46,274 bases of DNA, from the NCBI GenBank assembly GCA_937910235.1, contig CALENB010000524.1:1-46274 (forward strand), written 5' to 3'. The notes beneath the pieces are model-generated. The model searched no databases. It worked only from the letters and a program-made list of their open reading frames with translations, and was not told the DNA's origin. The stretch comes from an uncultured Myxococcales bacterium (GTDB lineage: Bacteria; Myxococcota_A; UBA9042). Position numbers and translations under genes: made by a program. Of this stretch, positions 7,541 through 16,400 are shown piece by piece. Every line of letters begins with the position of its first letter. Position 1 is the first letter of the stretch.

Positions 7541-10210
7541 CAACGTCTTCGATACGATCTCGAACGTATTGCGCGACAGCCCCTCTGTGCTGAGGATCTG
7601 GCGCAAGGCCACCTCACACGTCGCGCGACGCCCCGCGTCGTGCTGGCGCCACGCGTTGAAGTGGCGCGCCAAGCGCCCGGCGAGGATGGGATTGCCCTTG
7701 TCGACGGCGATGACACGCGCGGCGAGCAGGTCGTAGCCGGACCCATCCGCGGCGTGAAAATGCAGCGGATTCTGGGCAAAAGCGCCGTACAGCGCACGGA
7801 TCTTGTTCGGGTTGCTCGCATCGAAGGCGGGATGTGAGGCGAGCGCGCGCACATCGGCCACCGTGGATGCCCGAGAGGACGAGGCCTGAGCGGAGAACCA
7901 CGCGTTCATGACGAGCGGATCGGCCCGCCAGCGGGTCAGAAAACGGTCGAGCGCCAGCTCTCGCTCGGCGCAATCCACGTCGCTGAGCAGGGAGAGGGAA
8001 GTCAGCTCGTCCGTCATGTTGTCGGCGGCCTGCATCTGCTGCCAGACGAGCGCTGTGTCGCCGGCGGCAGCGAGGAACGCGAGCGCGACGTTCTTCAGCG
8101 CGCGGTGACCCGCGTCGGTCGCGTTAAAGGCGTATGGCACGCCCGCCGTGGCGGTCTGTTCGCGCTGCCACACCGTGCGCCAGGTGTCCCCGAGGGCTTG
8201 ACCCAAATGGCGACGGGCATGCTCGCGGGCGTGGTGGATGGCGACCACATCGACGACGGTCATCTCAACCGCGAGCAGCGCCTCGGAGGGCAGCCTCACC
8301 GCTTCAGCCACCAACGCGGGCTCGAGCCCAGGGTCGGCCAGGACGGCGGCGATGGTCTCGGTGAACACCGGATCGCATACCAGCGGCTCACCGGCCTGCG
8401 ACGCCGCGATCAGGCGCAGCAGCTCGCGCGTGCCGAGCAGCTGCACCGACTCCCAACGATTGAACGCGTCGGTGTCGTGACGCGCCAGATGTCGCAGATC
8501 GTCGCCGCCGAGGTCCGACGTCAACTTCACGGGCGCCGAGAACCCGCGCAGCAGCGAGGGGACGGCTTGGGCCGTGACGCCGATAAACTGCCAAGTCTGG
8601 CGCTCCGACAACAGACTCAAGACCCGCTCAGAGGTCGTACAATCAAGGTTTTCACCCGCTAAACGAAGCGGTATCGGCGCGCCGTCGGGTCCGATGAGGG
8701 CCATGCGCACGGGGATGTGCGTCGGTTGCTTCGTGGGTTGCTCCGGCGTCGCTGGGAGGTGCTGACTGAGCGTGAGGTCGAACGTCGCGGCGGCAGGATC
8801 CCACGCCCACGTCGCCGTCACGTGCGGCGTGCCAGCCTGACTGTACCAACGCTCGAAGTTGGCGAGGTCATGCCCGCCACCGTCGCGCATCGCGGCGAGG
8901 AAGTCGTCGCACGTCACCGCCTGACCGTCGTGGCGATCGAAGTACAGATCTGTGCCTTGGCGGAACGCATCTTTCCCGAGCAGCGTGTGCATCATCCGGA
9001 TAACTTCCGCGCCCTTCTCGTAGATCGTTGTGGTGTAGAAGTTGTTGATCTCAATGTAGCTCGCCGGGCGAACCGGGTGCGCCATCGGGCCGGCGTCTTC
9101 GATGAACTGCGTGCCGCGTAGATGCCGCACAGCGTTGATGCGCTCGACGCCACGGTGGTTCATGTCGGCCGAGAACTCCTGGTCGCGGAAGACGGTCAGC
9201 CCCTCCTTCAGACTCAGCTGAAACCAGTCGCGACAGGTGATCCGGTTGCCGGTCCAGTTGTGAAAGTACTCGTGGGCGACCACCCCCTCGATGCGGGCGA
9301 AGCGGTCGTCGGTCGCGGTGTCAGCCTTGGCCAGCACGGCGGCGGAGTTGAAGAGGTTTAGACTCTTATTTTCCATCGCGCCCATGTTGAAATCAGCGAC
9401 CGCGACGATGTGAAAGATGTCGAGATCATACTCGCGGCCATAGACCTGCTCGTCCCAGCGCATCGACTTTTTGAGGGACGCCATCGCGTGGTGGCTCTGG
9501 TCGACGTTGCCCTTGTCGACGAAGACTCGCAGCTTCACCTCGCGACCGCCCATAGTCACAAACGTGTCGTCGGTGACGTCTAAATCCCCGGCAACCAGGG
9601 CAAATAGGTAGCTCGGCTTGGCGAAAGGATCGTGCCAGCGGGTGAGCTTGCGCGGCCGGCCCAGCGCGTCACGACCCAAATCGCGCGTCTCGACCAAGTT
9701 GCCGTTGCTCAGCGTGACGGGGTAGGTCTGGGCGTCCGCCTCAATCGTCACGGTCCAAATCGCGAGCACGTCGGGTCGGTCCTGAAACCACGTCACACGG
9801 CGAAAACCCTCGGCCTCCATCTGCGTGCAGAACATGGATCCCGAGCGATACAGCCCCTCCATGGTGGTGTTCTTCTGCGGCTCGATGCGGGTGACGATCT
9901 CAAGCGAGAACGCCTGATCGGGTGTCGCCACCGTCAGGCTGCTGCCATCGCCCGAAGGTCGGATGTCGTAGTTGACGTCCATGTGGTCGATACGCACGGA
10001 CTCGGTGACCAGATCGATGCCGTCGAGGACCAACGGGTCAAAGCCGCCTGTGTGCGCCGGGTTGGGCACGTACTGCACGATCGAGGTGACCCGCGCGTGG
10101 GACTCATGCAGCTCGAAGCGGAGCTCGACGCTCTCGGCCTCCCACGCGACGGGACGATAGTCACGGAGGCTGATGGCGCCTGGGCCCGCGGCTGAGATGG
10201 CGTCTTGCAT
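7535..10210 (-). CDS. pepN: Aminopeptidase N, M1 family zinc peptidase, 891 aa
   Basis: This is a full-length gluzincin aminopeptidase of the gamma-proteobacterial PepN type (E. coli PepN is 870 aa). The exopeptidase motif GAMEN is at residues 277-281. The zinc site HEYFH is at 313-317, with the third ligand E336 in LKEGLTVFRDQEFSAD, giving the expected HExxH-x18-E spacing. WTGNRITCRDWFQL is typical of PepN. The N-terminal beta domain begins ISLRDYRPVAWEAESVELRF and the C-terminal helical domain ends LSTEGLSRNTFEIVSKTLS. It has no signal peptide and so is cytosolic, trimming N-terminal residues from peptides in the last step of protein turnover. ATG 10210 is preceded by AGGA. It lies 239 bases downstream of the symporter gene on the same strand and probably has its own promoter. 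Confidence 0.97.
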   Translation of the reverse strand: MQDAISAAGPGAISLRDYRPVAWEAESVELRFELHESHARVTSIVQYVPNPAHTGGFDPLVLDGIDLVTESVRIDHMDVNYDIRPSGDGSSLTVATPDQAFSLEIVTRIEPQKNTTMEGLYRSGSMFCTQMEAEGFRRVTWFQDRPDVLAIWTVTIEADAQTYPVTLSNGNLVETRDLGRDALGRPRKLTRWHDPFAKPSYLFALVAGDLDVTDDTFVTMGGREVKLRVFVDKGNVDQSHHAMASLKKSMRWDEQVYGREYDLDIFHIVAVADFNMGAMENKSLNLFNSAAVLAKADTATDDRFARIEGVVAHEYFHNWTGNRITCRDWFQLSLKEGLTVFRDQEFSADMNHRGVERINAVRHLRGTQFIEDAGPMAHPVRPASYIEINNFYTTTIYEKGAEVIRMMHTLLGKDAFRQGTDLYFDRHDGQAVTCDDFLAAMRDGGGHDLANFERWYSQAGTPHVTATWAWDPAAATFDLTLSQHLPATPEQPTKQPTHIPVRMALIGPDGAPIPLRLAGENLDCTTSERVLSLLSERQTWQFIGVTAQAVPSLLRGFSAPVKLTSDLGGDDLRHLARHDTDAFNRWESVQLLGTRELLRLIAASQAGEPLVCDPVFTETIAAVLADPGLEPALVAEAVRLPSEALLAVEMTVVDVVAIHHAREHARRHLGQALGDTWRTVWQREQTATAGVPYAFNATDAGHRALKNVALAFLAAAGDTALVWQQMQAADNMTDELTSLSLLSDVDCAERELALDRFLTRWRADPLVMNAWFSAQASSSRASTVADVRALASHPAFDASNPNKIRALYGAFAQNPLHFHAADGSGYDLLAARVIAVDKGNPILAGRLARHFNAWRQHDAGRRATCEVALRQILSTEGLSRNTFEIVSKTLS

Positions 10211-10449
10211 GGTGCGTCCTAGGCCGTGGGCGTCGCGCAGCCACGGTGCAGCGATTGGGGAGCGGGCGGGGAACGGCCGCGGCGCAGGGTACGGCTCGCG
10301 ACGTGTTGTGACAAAGGCTGTCGCTGAAACGACGGCGTTCTTTGCGCAATGTCGCGTTTACGCCAGCTCAATTAAACCGAAATACCGGGCCGTGGCGCGT
10401 TTTTTTGTGTGACGCGGCGCGCGCCGGTGGGCGGCGTCCGCAGCGGCGC
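10211..10449. other. Intergenic between symporter gene and pepN
   Basis: This gap should hold the end of the symporter transcript and the pepN promoter. It contains a T7 run on the plus strand (10400-10406) and a distant inverted repeat GGCGCG/CGCGCC (10394-10399 and 10420-10425). On the minus strand, where both genes are read, the hairpin is not followed by T residues, so it is not a convincing intrinsic terminator. A TTTAATTGAGC stretch reading toward pepN is AT-rich for this genome, but no clear -35/-10 pair is visible. Confidence 0.3.
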
Positions 10450-12027
10450 TCAGCGGGTGGCCCACGCTGGCACCACGCCCAAGTCGATGCCCAGCGCGGG
10501 ACCGGCCAGGAGCCCAAACAGGCCGACCACGACCACCACGCCGACGACGTTGAGCCAAACGCCGGCGCGCACCATGTCCTTGATGCGCACGTGGCCGGAC
10601 CCGAACACGATCGCCTGCGTTGGGGAGCTGACCGGCATCATGAACGCGCAGGAGGCCGACAACGTCGCCGGGATCATCAACGCGCGCGGATCGATGCCGA
10701 GCCCGGGGGCGGCGTTGGCCAGGATCGGCAGCAGGAGGGTCGCCGTCGCCGTGTTGGAGGTCAGCTCGGTCAAGAACGTGAGCGCGACACACACCAAGAT
10801 GATGACCGCGATGGGCGCGACCCCGACCAAGCCGCTGACGCCGCCGCCGATCGCGGCGGACAAGCCTGACGACTTGAAGCCACCCGCCAGCGCGAATCCG
10901 CCGCCAAATAGCAGCAGCAGCGCCCAAGGCGTGCGGTGCTGGGCCGTGCCCCAATCGAGGAGCGTCTCGCCCGGGCGGTCGGCCGATGGCACGAGAAACA
11001 GCGCGATGGCGCAGCCCACCGCCACGGACGCGTCGCCGACCTGCTGCAACCCGAGCCAGCCGCGCCAGCCTGTGATGGTGAGGCTGCCGAGCTGTAAGTC
11101 CGCGCCCGTGACCCACAGGCCCGCGGCGAGCGCGAAGATCCCGCCCGCGACCCACTCGTCGCGGCGCATGGGTCCGAGCGCCTGGTAGGCCGCCTGCACG
11201 GTGTTGCTGGGGTCACTCGACCCAGCGCGACTCGCCGCTGGGGCGTCAACCGAGGTGGCGGGCAGGTCGAACACCACCCAGCCGAGCACCCACCAAGCTA
11301 GGACGACAAACGTCACAGCGACGGGGAGGCCGATGGTCATCCACTGCGCAAAACCAACCTCTGGCGCGGCGGGAAAGAGCTTTCGGTAGACTTCCAAGAA
11401 GACAAGATTAGGCGGTGTCCCGACCGGCGTGGCCATGCCGCCGATGTTCGCGGCGTAGGCGATCCCCAACATCAAGGCCGTCTTGAAGCCGCGGCGCTGC
11501 GCTTCTGACCCGCCGCTGCCCTCGGCCTGGCCAATCACGCTCAGCCCGATGGGCAGCATGACCATGACCGACGCGGTGTTGCTGATCCACATGCTGAGAA
11601 ACGAGCTCGCCACCATGAACCCGAGCAGCAAGCGCCGCGGCTGGCTGCCGATCGTACGAACGATGTTCAACGCGATCCTGCGATGCAGGTTGCTGCGCTC
11701 CAGCGCCAGGGCCAGCATGAAGCCGCCGAGAAAGAGGAAGATGATGGGCTTGCCGTAGTTCGCCGACACCGCCTTCAGCGGCGCGATCCCGGACATTGGC
11801 AGCACCAACAGCGGCAGCATCGCCGTCACGGGGATCGGCACCACCTCAAAGACCCACCAGATCGCCATCCAGACCGCGACGCCCGCCATGGCCGGCACCA
11901 GCGGTCGATCCACGGTCGTCGGCAGCAGCTGCCACACCAGCAGGGCCAGCCCTAGGCCTAGCGCGCCGGCAGCGTAGCGGTTGCGCCACCACGGTCGCGG
12001 CTCCTGGCCCGGATTGACGGCGCTCAT
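10450..12027 (-). CDS. DASS (SLC13/CitT-type) Na+-coupled dicarboxylate or sulfate symporter, 525 aa
   Basis: This is a polytopic inner-membrane transporter with an internal two-fold repeat. The paired SNT motifs that form the Na+ and substrate sites of DASS carriers are both present: WISNTASVMVMLPIG in the first half and LTSNTATATLLLPIL in the second. Other family signatures are WWVFEVVPIPVTAMLPLLVL, IFLFLGGFMLALALE and GGMATPVGTPPNL. The substrate (succinate, malate, sulfate or similar) cannot be settled by eye. ATG 12027 overlaps the TGA of the upstream aldolase gene (ATGA, 12024-12027), so translation is probably coupled to it. A longer open frame exists upstream but is a shadow of the aldolase gene. 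Confidence 0.93.
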   Translation of the reverse strand: MSAVNPGQEPRPWWRNRYAAGALGLGLALLVWQLLPTTVDRPLVPAMAGVAVWMAIWWVFEVVPIPVTAMLPLLVLPMSGIAPLKAVSANYGKPIIFLFLGGFMLALALERSNLHRRIALNIVRTIGSQPRRLLLGFMVASSFLSMWISNTASVMVMLPIGLSVIGQAEGSGGSEAQRRGFKTALMLGIAYAANIGGMATPVGTPPNLVFLEVYRKLFPAAPEVGFAQWMTIGLPVAVTFVVLAWWVLGWVVFDLPATSVDAPAASRAGSSDPSNTVQAAYQALGPMRRDEWVAGGIFALAAGLWVTGADLQLGSLTITGWRGWLGLQQVGDASVAVGCAIALFLVPSADRPGETLLDWGTAQHRTPWALLLLFGGGFALAGGFKSSGLSAAIGGGVSGLVGVAPIAVIILVCVALTFLTELTSNTATATLLLPILANAAPGLGIDPRALMIPATLSASCAFMMPVSSPTQAIVFGSGHVRIKDMVRAGVWLNVVGVVVVVGLFGLLAGPALGIDLGVVPAWATR

Positions 12028-13076
12028 GTCGGTGTCGCCCCGCCGGCTGCGCCCGGTTTCGTCGTCGTTGGCCGGGTGGCATCTCGCCGCTGCGCCAACG
12101 CCAGCGCGACGTCGACGATCATATCCTCCTGCCCGCCGACCATGTTGCGCTCGCCCAAGGCCATGAGGATGTCGCGCGAATCGACCCCGAAGCGCTCGGC
12201 GGCGCGCTCTGTGTGGATCAGAAACGACGAGTACACACCCGCATACCCCAACATCAGCGCGCGGCCATCGGTCTGCACCGGGCGCACCTGAATCGGTCGC
12301 ACCAGCTCGTCGGCGGCGTCCAGCAGGGGGTACAGCGCGACGTCCGTCTCGATGCCCATGCGGTCCGTCACAGCGATCAACGCCTCCAGGGGGCAGTTGC
12401 CGGCGCCGGCGCCCATGCCCGCGAGCGAGGCGTCCACCCGGTCCGCGCCAGACTCGATGGCGATGATGGTGTTGGCGACGCCTAGGCTGAGGTTGTTGTG
12501 GTTGTGAAAGCCGACCTGACAATCGAGCGCCTCGCGCAACGCCCCCACTTTCTCGCGGGTATCGGCCATCAGCAAGGCGCCAGCTGAGTCGACGACGTAC
12601 ACGCAGTGCGCGCCGTAGGCCTCCATCTGCCGCGCTTGCGCGACGAGCGCTGGGGTGGAGATCATGTGCGACATCATCAGAAAACCGACGACGTCGAGGT
12701 CCATACTTCGCCCGGCTTCAATGTGCTGCCGGCTGATGTCGGCCTCGGTGCAGTGCGTCGCGATGCGGATGGTGGTCACGCCACAGTCGCGAGCCATGAC
12801 CATGTCGTCGATCGTGCCGATGCCGGGCAAGAGCAGCGCCGCGAGCTTGGCGTTGACGAGCACCTCCTTCACGGCCGTCAGGTACGCCGCTTCGGTGTGT
12901 CGTGAGAAGCCGTAGTTCACCGAGTTGCCGTTGAGGCCGTCGCCGTGGCTGACCTCGATGAGCCCCACATTGGCTTCGTCGAGGCGCTTCGCGATGCCCA
13001 CCATCTGGTCGATTGTGTACTGGTGCGACAGGGCGTGCATGCCGTCGCGAAGGGTGACGTCGTTGATCAGGAGCAT
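12024..13076 (-). CDS. mhpE: 4-hydroxy-2-oxovalerate aldolase, 350 aa
   Basis: This DmpG/BphI/MhpE-type class II pyruvate aldolase splits 4-hydroxy-2-oxopentanoate to pyruvate and acetaldehyde in meta-cleavage pathways. DVTLRDGMHALSHQYT opens the HMGL-like TIM barrel, and metal-binding His residues are seen in GFHNHNNLSLGVANT (H191, H193). EVSHGDGLNGNSVNYG and GAGAGNCPLEALIAV are family signatures. The start is ATG 13076 with GAGAGG upstream. The usual partner, acylating acetaldehyde dehydrogenase (DmpF/MhpF/BphJ), to which acetaldehyde is normally channelled, is not adjacent, and neither is the hydratase. Instead the gene is ATGA-coupled to a dicarboxylate-type symporter. It may be a relocated pathway gene or an aldolase of changed substrate. 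The C-terminal 20 residues are a low-complexity Thr/Pro/Gly tail. Confidence 0.93.
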   Translation of the reverse strand: MLLINDVTLRDGMHALSHQYTIDQMVGIAKRLDEANVGLIEVSHGDGLNGNSVNYGFSRHTEAAYLTAVKEVLVNAKLAALLLPGIGTIDDMVMARDCGVTTIRIATHCTEADISRQHIEAGRSMDLDVVGFLMMSHMISTPALVAQARQMEAYGAHCVYVVDSAGALLMADTREKVGALREALDCQVGFHNHNNLSLGVANTIIAIESGADRVDASLAGMGAGAGNCPLEALIAVTDRMGIETDVALYPLLDAADELVRPIQVRPVQTDGRALMLGYAGVYSSFLIHTERAAERFGVDSRDILMALGERNMVGGQEDMIVDVALALAQRRDATRPTTTKPGAAGGATPT

Positions 13077-13497
13077 CGCGGCCTCTCAGTTTTGGAGCGG
13101 CGGCGAGGATACGACGAACGTGGTGCTTGGTCACCACGACGACGCGACGACGCGGAATTTGATCACGCGCGGCGCGTCTGCCCGGTCGGGTGACCTGCGC
13201 GGCTGCGTGCGGCTAAGTGTGTACAGTTGTTAAGATTGTGAACTACGTTCACAACTCTGCCCACGATGGAACTCGGGGAGGCGCTGGCTAATCCTTCACG
13301 CGAGATGGGATCCAATTGACAAGCGCCCATGGGCCCGGCGAACGTCGGGAGAAGTACACCGCCCCCCCCGCTCAGTACCGAACCGCTGTTCACCCGCAAC
13401 CGGTGCCGTCGCACCGTGTGCATCCACCGAACTGCGCGCTGACCTGCCTAGCCCTTGCGGCATCGGGCGGACGCGCTGCAACTTTCGAGGTCCACTC
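13077..13497. promoter_or_regulatory. Divergent intergenic region upstream of the giant lipoprotein cluster
   Basis: This is the longest non-coding stretch in the window (421 bases). It separates the minus-strand aldolase-symporter operon from the plus-strand giant lipoprotein cluster. It contains an AT-richer patch with an 8-3-8 palindrome (13236-13254). A consensus -35-like TTGACA lies at 13316-13321 without an obvious -10 at 16-18 bases, and a GGAAC (13268-13272) could belong to an ECF-type promoter. There is also a 10-bp palindrome GCCCATGGGC and a run of eight C (about 13363-13370). The GAGG before ATG 13498 is the lipoprotein ribosome site. Promoter position is inference. Confidence 0.5.
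13236..13254. promoter_or_regulatory. Palindromic operator-like site
   Basis: TTGTGAAC-TAC-GTTCACAA is a perfect 8-bp inverted repeat around a three-base centre. It resembles a dimeric-regulator operator. It includes TGTGA and TCACA as in CRP sites, but spaced by seven bases rather than six. It lies 243 bases before the first giant lipoprotein gene and 160 bases from the aldolase start. Confidence 0.55.
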
Positions 13498-16400
13498 ATG
13501 ACCCACCTCGCCTCGCCCCTCGCTGGCCGCGGTTCGCCGCCCGGCGCGACCGCCGCGCTCCTGGTGCTCGCTTTGTTCTCCGTCAGCGCGTGCAGCGGTG
13601 TGGACGACCAAGGTGTGGGCGGCGACGCCTCCGGATCGCTTGTGGACGCCAACACCGGTCTGGATGCGACCGTGGTGACGGACACGGGCCCGATCGACGC
13701 GGCCGCGTGCCCGGGCGCGCTCGGCTGCGGCTGCGCCGCCGACGACGAGTGCGCGAGCGGGGTCTGCGAGGGTGGTGCGTGTGGGGTGCCATGCGCCAAG
13801 GACTGCGACGACAGCAACGCATGCACGGTAGACCTGTGCGTCGCCGCCACGTCGGTCGACGCGAGCGCCACGTGCAGCCACACCGCTGGCGCGGCCGGCG
13901 CGGCCTGTAGCGATGGCACGCTGTGTACGGCGGGTGACGCGTGCGCCTCGGGCGCCTGCGTCGGCAAGGCCGTGGACTGTGACGATGGGAGCCCCTGCAC
14001 GACCGACTGGTGTCATCCGGCCGAGGGTTGCAAGCACGACGTGAGCGACGCGGCCTGCGACGACGGTGACGTCTGCACGGTCGGCGACAGCTGCGTCAAA
14101 GGCGGCTGCGCGCCCGGAAAACCGCAGGATTGTGAGGATGGCAACCCCTGCACAGCGGACACCTGCGACAAGACCAGCGGCTGCAAGCACACGGCCACCA
14201 GCGGCAACAGCTGCGACGACGGCGACGCGTGCACGAGCGGCGACGCCTGCGCCGGGAGCAAGTGCACCGGCGGCGCCAGCGTGCAGTGCGACGATGGTAA
14301 GGCCTGCACGACAGACGTCTGCGATCCGGGTACCGGCAAGGGCGACGGCGGCTGCGTGCACACGGCGATGAACGGCGGCGCGTGTGACGATGGCAGCGTC
14401 TGCACCATCGGAGACGCCTGCAAAGCCGGCGCGTGTGTGAGCGGCAAGGCCCAGCCGTGCGACGACGGCAACCCGTGCACCATGGACGTGTGCGACCCGA
14501 AGCAGGGCTGCAGCTCGACCGCGCTGAAGGCAGGCACGTCCTGTGACGATGGCAACGCGTGCTCGACGGGCGACACCTGCGTGAGCGGCGGCTGCGTCGC
14601 TGGCAAGGCGCTGGCGTGCGACGACGGCAACGTCTGCACCAAGGACAGCTGCGACCTCGCCAAAGGCTGCGTGAACGTCGCCGCAGACGGCGGTAAGTGC
14701 GTGCCCTCGGGCAACAGCTGCACCGTGGGCGGCGTCTGCGCGGCCAGCCTGTGCAAGCCGGTCGCCCAGCTCGGCTGCGACGATGGCCAACCCTGCACCA
14801 AGGACGCCTGCGACCAGGCGAGCGGCAAGTGCGTGTTCACCCCGCTCACGGAGGGCACAGGCTGCAACGACGGCGCCGCGTGCACGATCGGCGACGCGTG
14901 CAAGTCCGGCCTGTGTGTGGGCGGAGACACGACCTGTGACGACAGCAACGTGTGCACGTCCGACAGCTGCGACGGCGTGAAGGGCTGCATCTACGCGGCC
15001 ATTGCAGACGCGGGCTGCACCGACGGCGACGTCTGCACGGTCGGCGACACCTGCGCGGCCGGCAAGTGCGCGCCGGGCGCCCTGCAGAGCTGCGACGACA
15101 ACAACCCCTGCACCGACGATGTGTGCGACGCCAAGCAAGGCTGCGCGCCGAAGAACAACGCGGCGCCCTGCGATGACAACAACGCCTGCACGACCAAGGA
15201 CGCTTGCGCCGGTGGCGCCTGCAAGGGCGGCACCGCGAAGCTCTGCGACGACGGCAACCCGTGCACCATCGACCTCTGCCACCCCGGAGTTACGGGCGCT
15301 AAGACGGGTTGTCAGTTCGTCAACGACGACAAGTCGGGCTGCAGTGATGACAACGTCTGCACAACCGGCGACGCCTGCAGCGCTGGCAAGTGCACGCCCG
15401 GCAAGGTCCAGCTCTGCGACGACCAGAACGTCTGCACGCTGGACGTATGCGACCCGAAGAAGGGCTGTATCGGCACGCCGAACACCGCGAGCTGCAGCGA
15501 CAACGACGTGTGCACCGTCGGAGATGTGTGCAAGTCGGGCAAGTGCGAGGCTGGCGCCTATCAGAACTGCGATGACCAGAACGCCTGCACCGTGGACGCT
15601 TGTGACCCAAAAACCGGCTGCACACACGACCTGACCGAGGCCAAGTGCGACGACGGCAACGCGTGCACGGTCGGCGACACCTGCATCGGCGGCAAATGCA
15701 CGCCCGGCCTGGGGCAGATCTGCGAAGACGCGAACGCGTGCACGAACGACGGCTGCGACATCGTGAAGGGCTGCGTGAACGTGGCCAACAGCGCGCCGTG
15801 CGACGACGGCAATGGCTGCTCGCTCGGCGACGTCTGCAGCAAGGGCAGCTGCATCGCGGGCGACAAGACCAAGGACTGCGACGACCTCGATGTCTGCACC
15901 CAGGACCTGTGCTACCCCGGCAGCGGGTGCAAGCACTTCGCCAACACCGCCGCGTGCGACGACGGCAACACCTGCACCACGAGCGACGCGTGCGCGGACT
16001 TCAAGTGCGCCGCGGGCCCGAAGCTGGACTGCGACGACCAGAACTTGTGCACCAATGACGCCTGCAACCCGAAGACCGGCTGCACGCACGCGCCCAACGG
16101 CAACAAGCCGTTTGGCCCGCTCGTGGACGACGCCTCCAAGAACAGCGGCTTGTGGGAGTTCAAGGCGAGCACCGGGCCCGTGCGGTTCACCCACGCCGGC
16201 ACCGGCTGGTACGCCCTCTCCGCGCCGCAGAACGCCGAGCACACCATGACGCTGCAGGCCAAGGTGGATCTAGCCTGCGCGTTCAACCCGACGCTGTACT
16301 TCGATGAGCGTTTCCAGGGCGGATCGCACTGGGTGGAGATCAGCGACGACGGCGCGAAGACGTGGTCTCCGTCGTTGATCCGTGGCGGCAAGAGCGACTA

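Noticed and set aside
10394-10425. Intrinsic terminator for the symporter operon
   Set aside because: The inverted repeat has a 20-base loop and no T-tract on the transcribed (minus) strand.
10450-12522. Longer form of the symporter starting within the aldolase gene
   Set aside because: The extra N-terminus is an Arg/Gln/Pro-rich shadow of the aldolase; ATG 12027 overlaps the aldolase stop and begins the real protein.
13804-16089. EGF-like, RTX or thrombospondin type 3 repeats as identity of the Cys-rich units
   Set aside because: Cys spacing does not fit EGF, the GGxGxDxxx pattern of RTX is absent, and thrombospondin repeats have more regular Asp runs; the CTDC-type repeat fits best.
13390-16242. 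950-codon minus-strand open frame opposite the first Cys-rich stalk; similar ones at 19635-21887 and 32481-34766
   Set aside because: They mirror the repeat and GC3 bias of the plus-strand genes, give low-complexity Val/Ala/Arg proteins, and lack ribosome sites; the plus frames have signal peptides and conserved Cys patterns.
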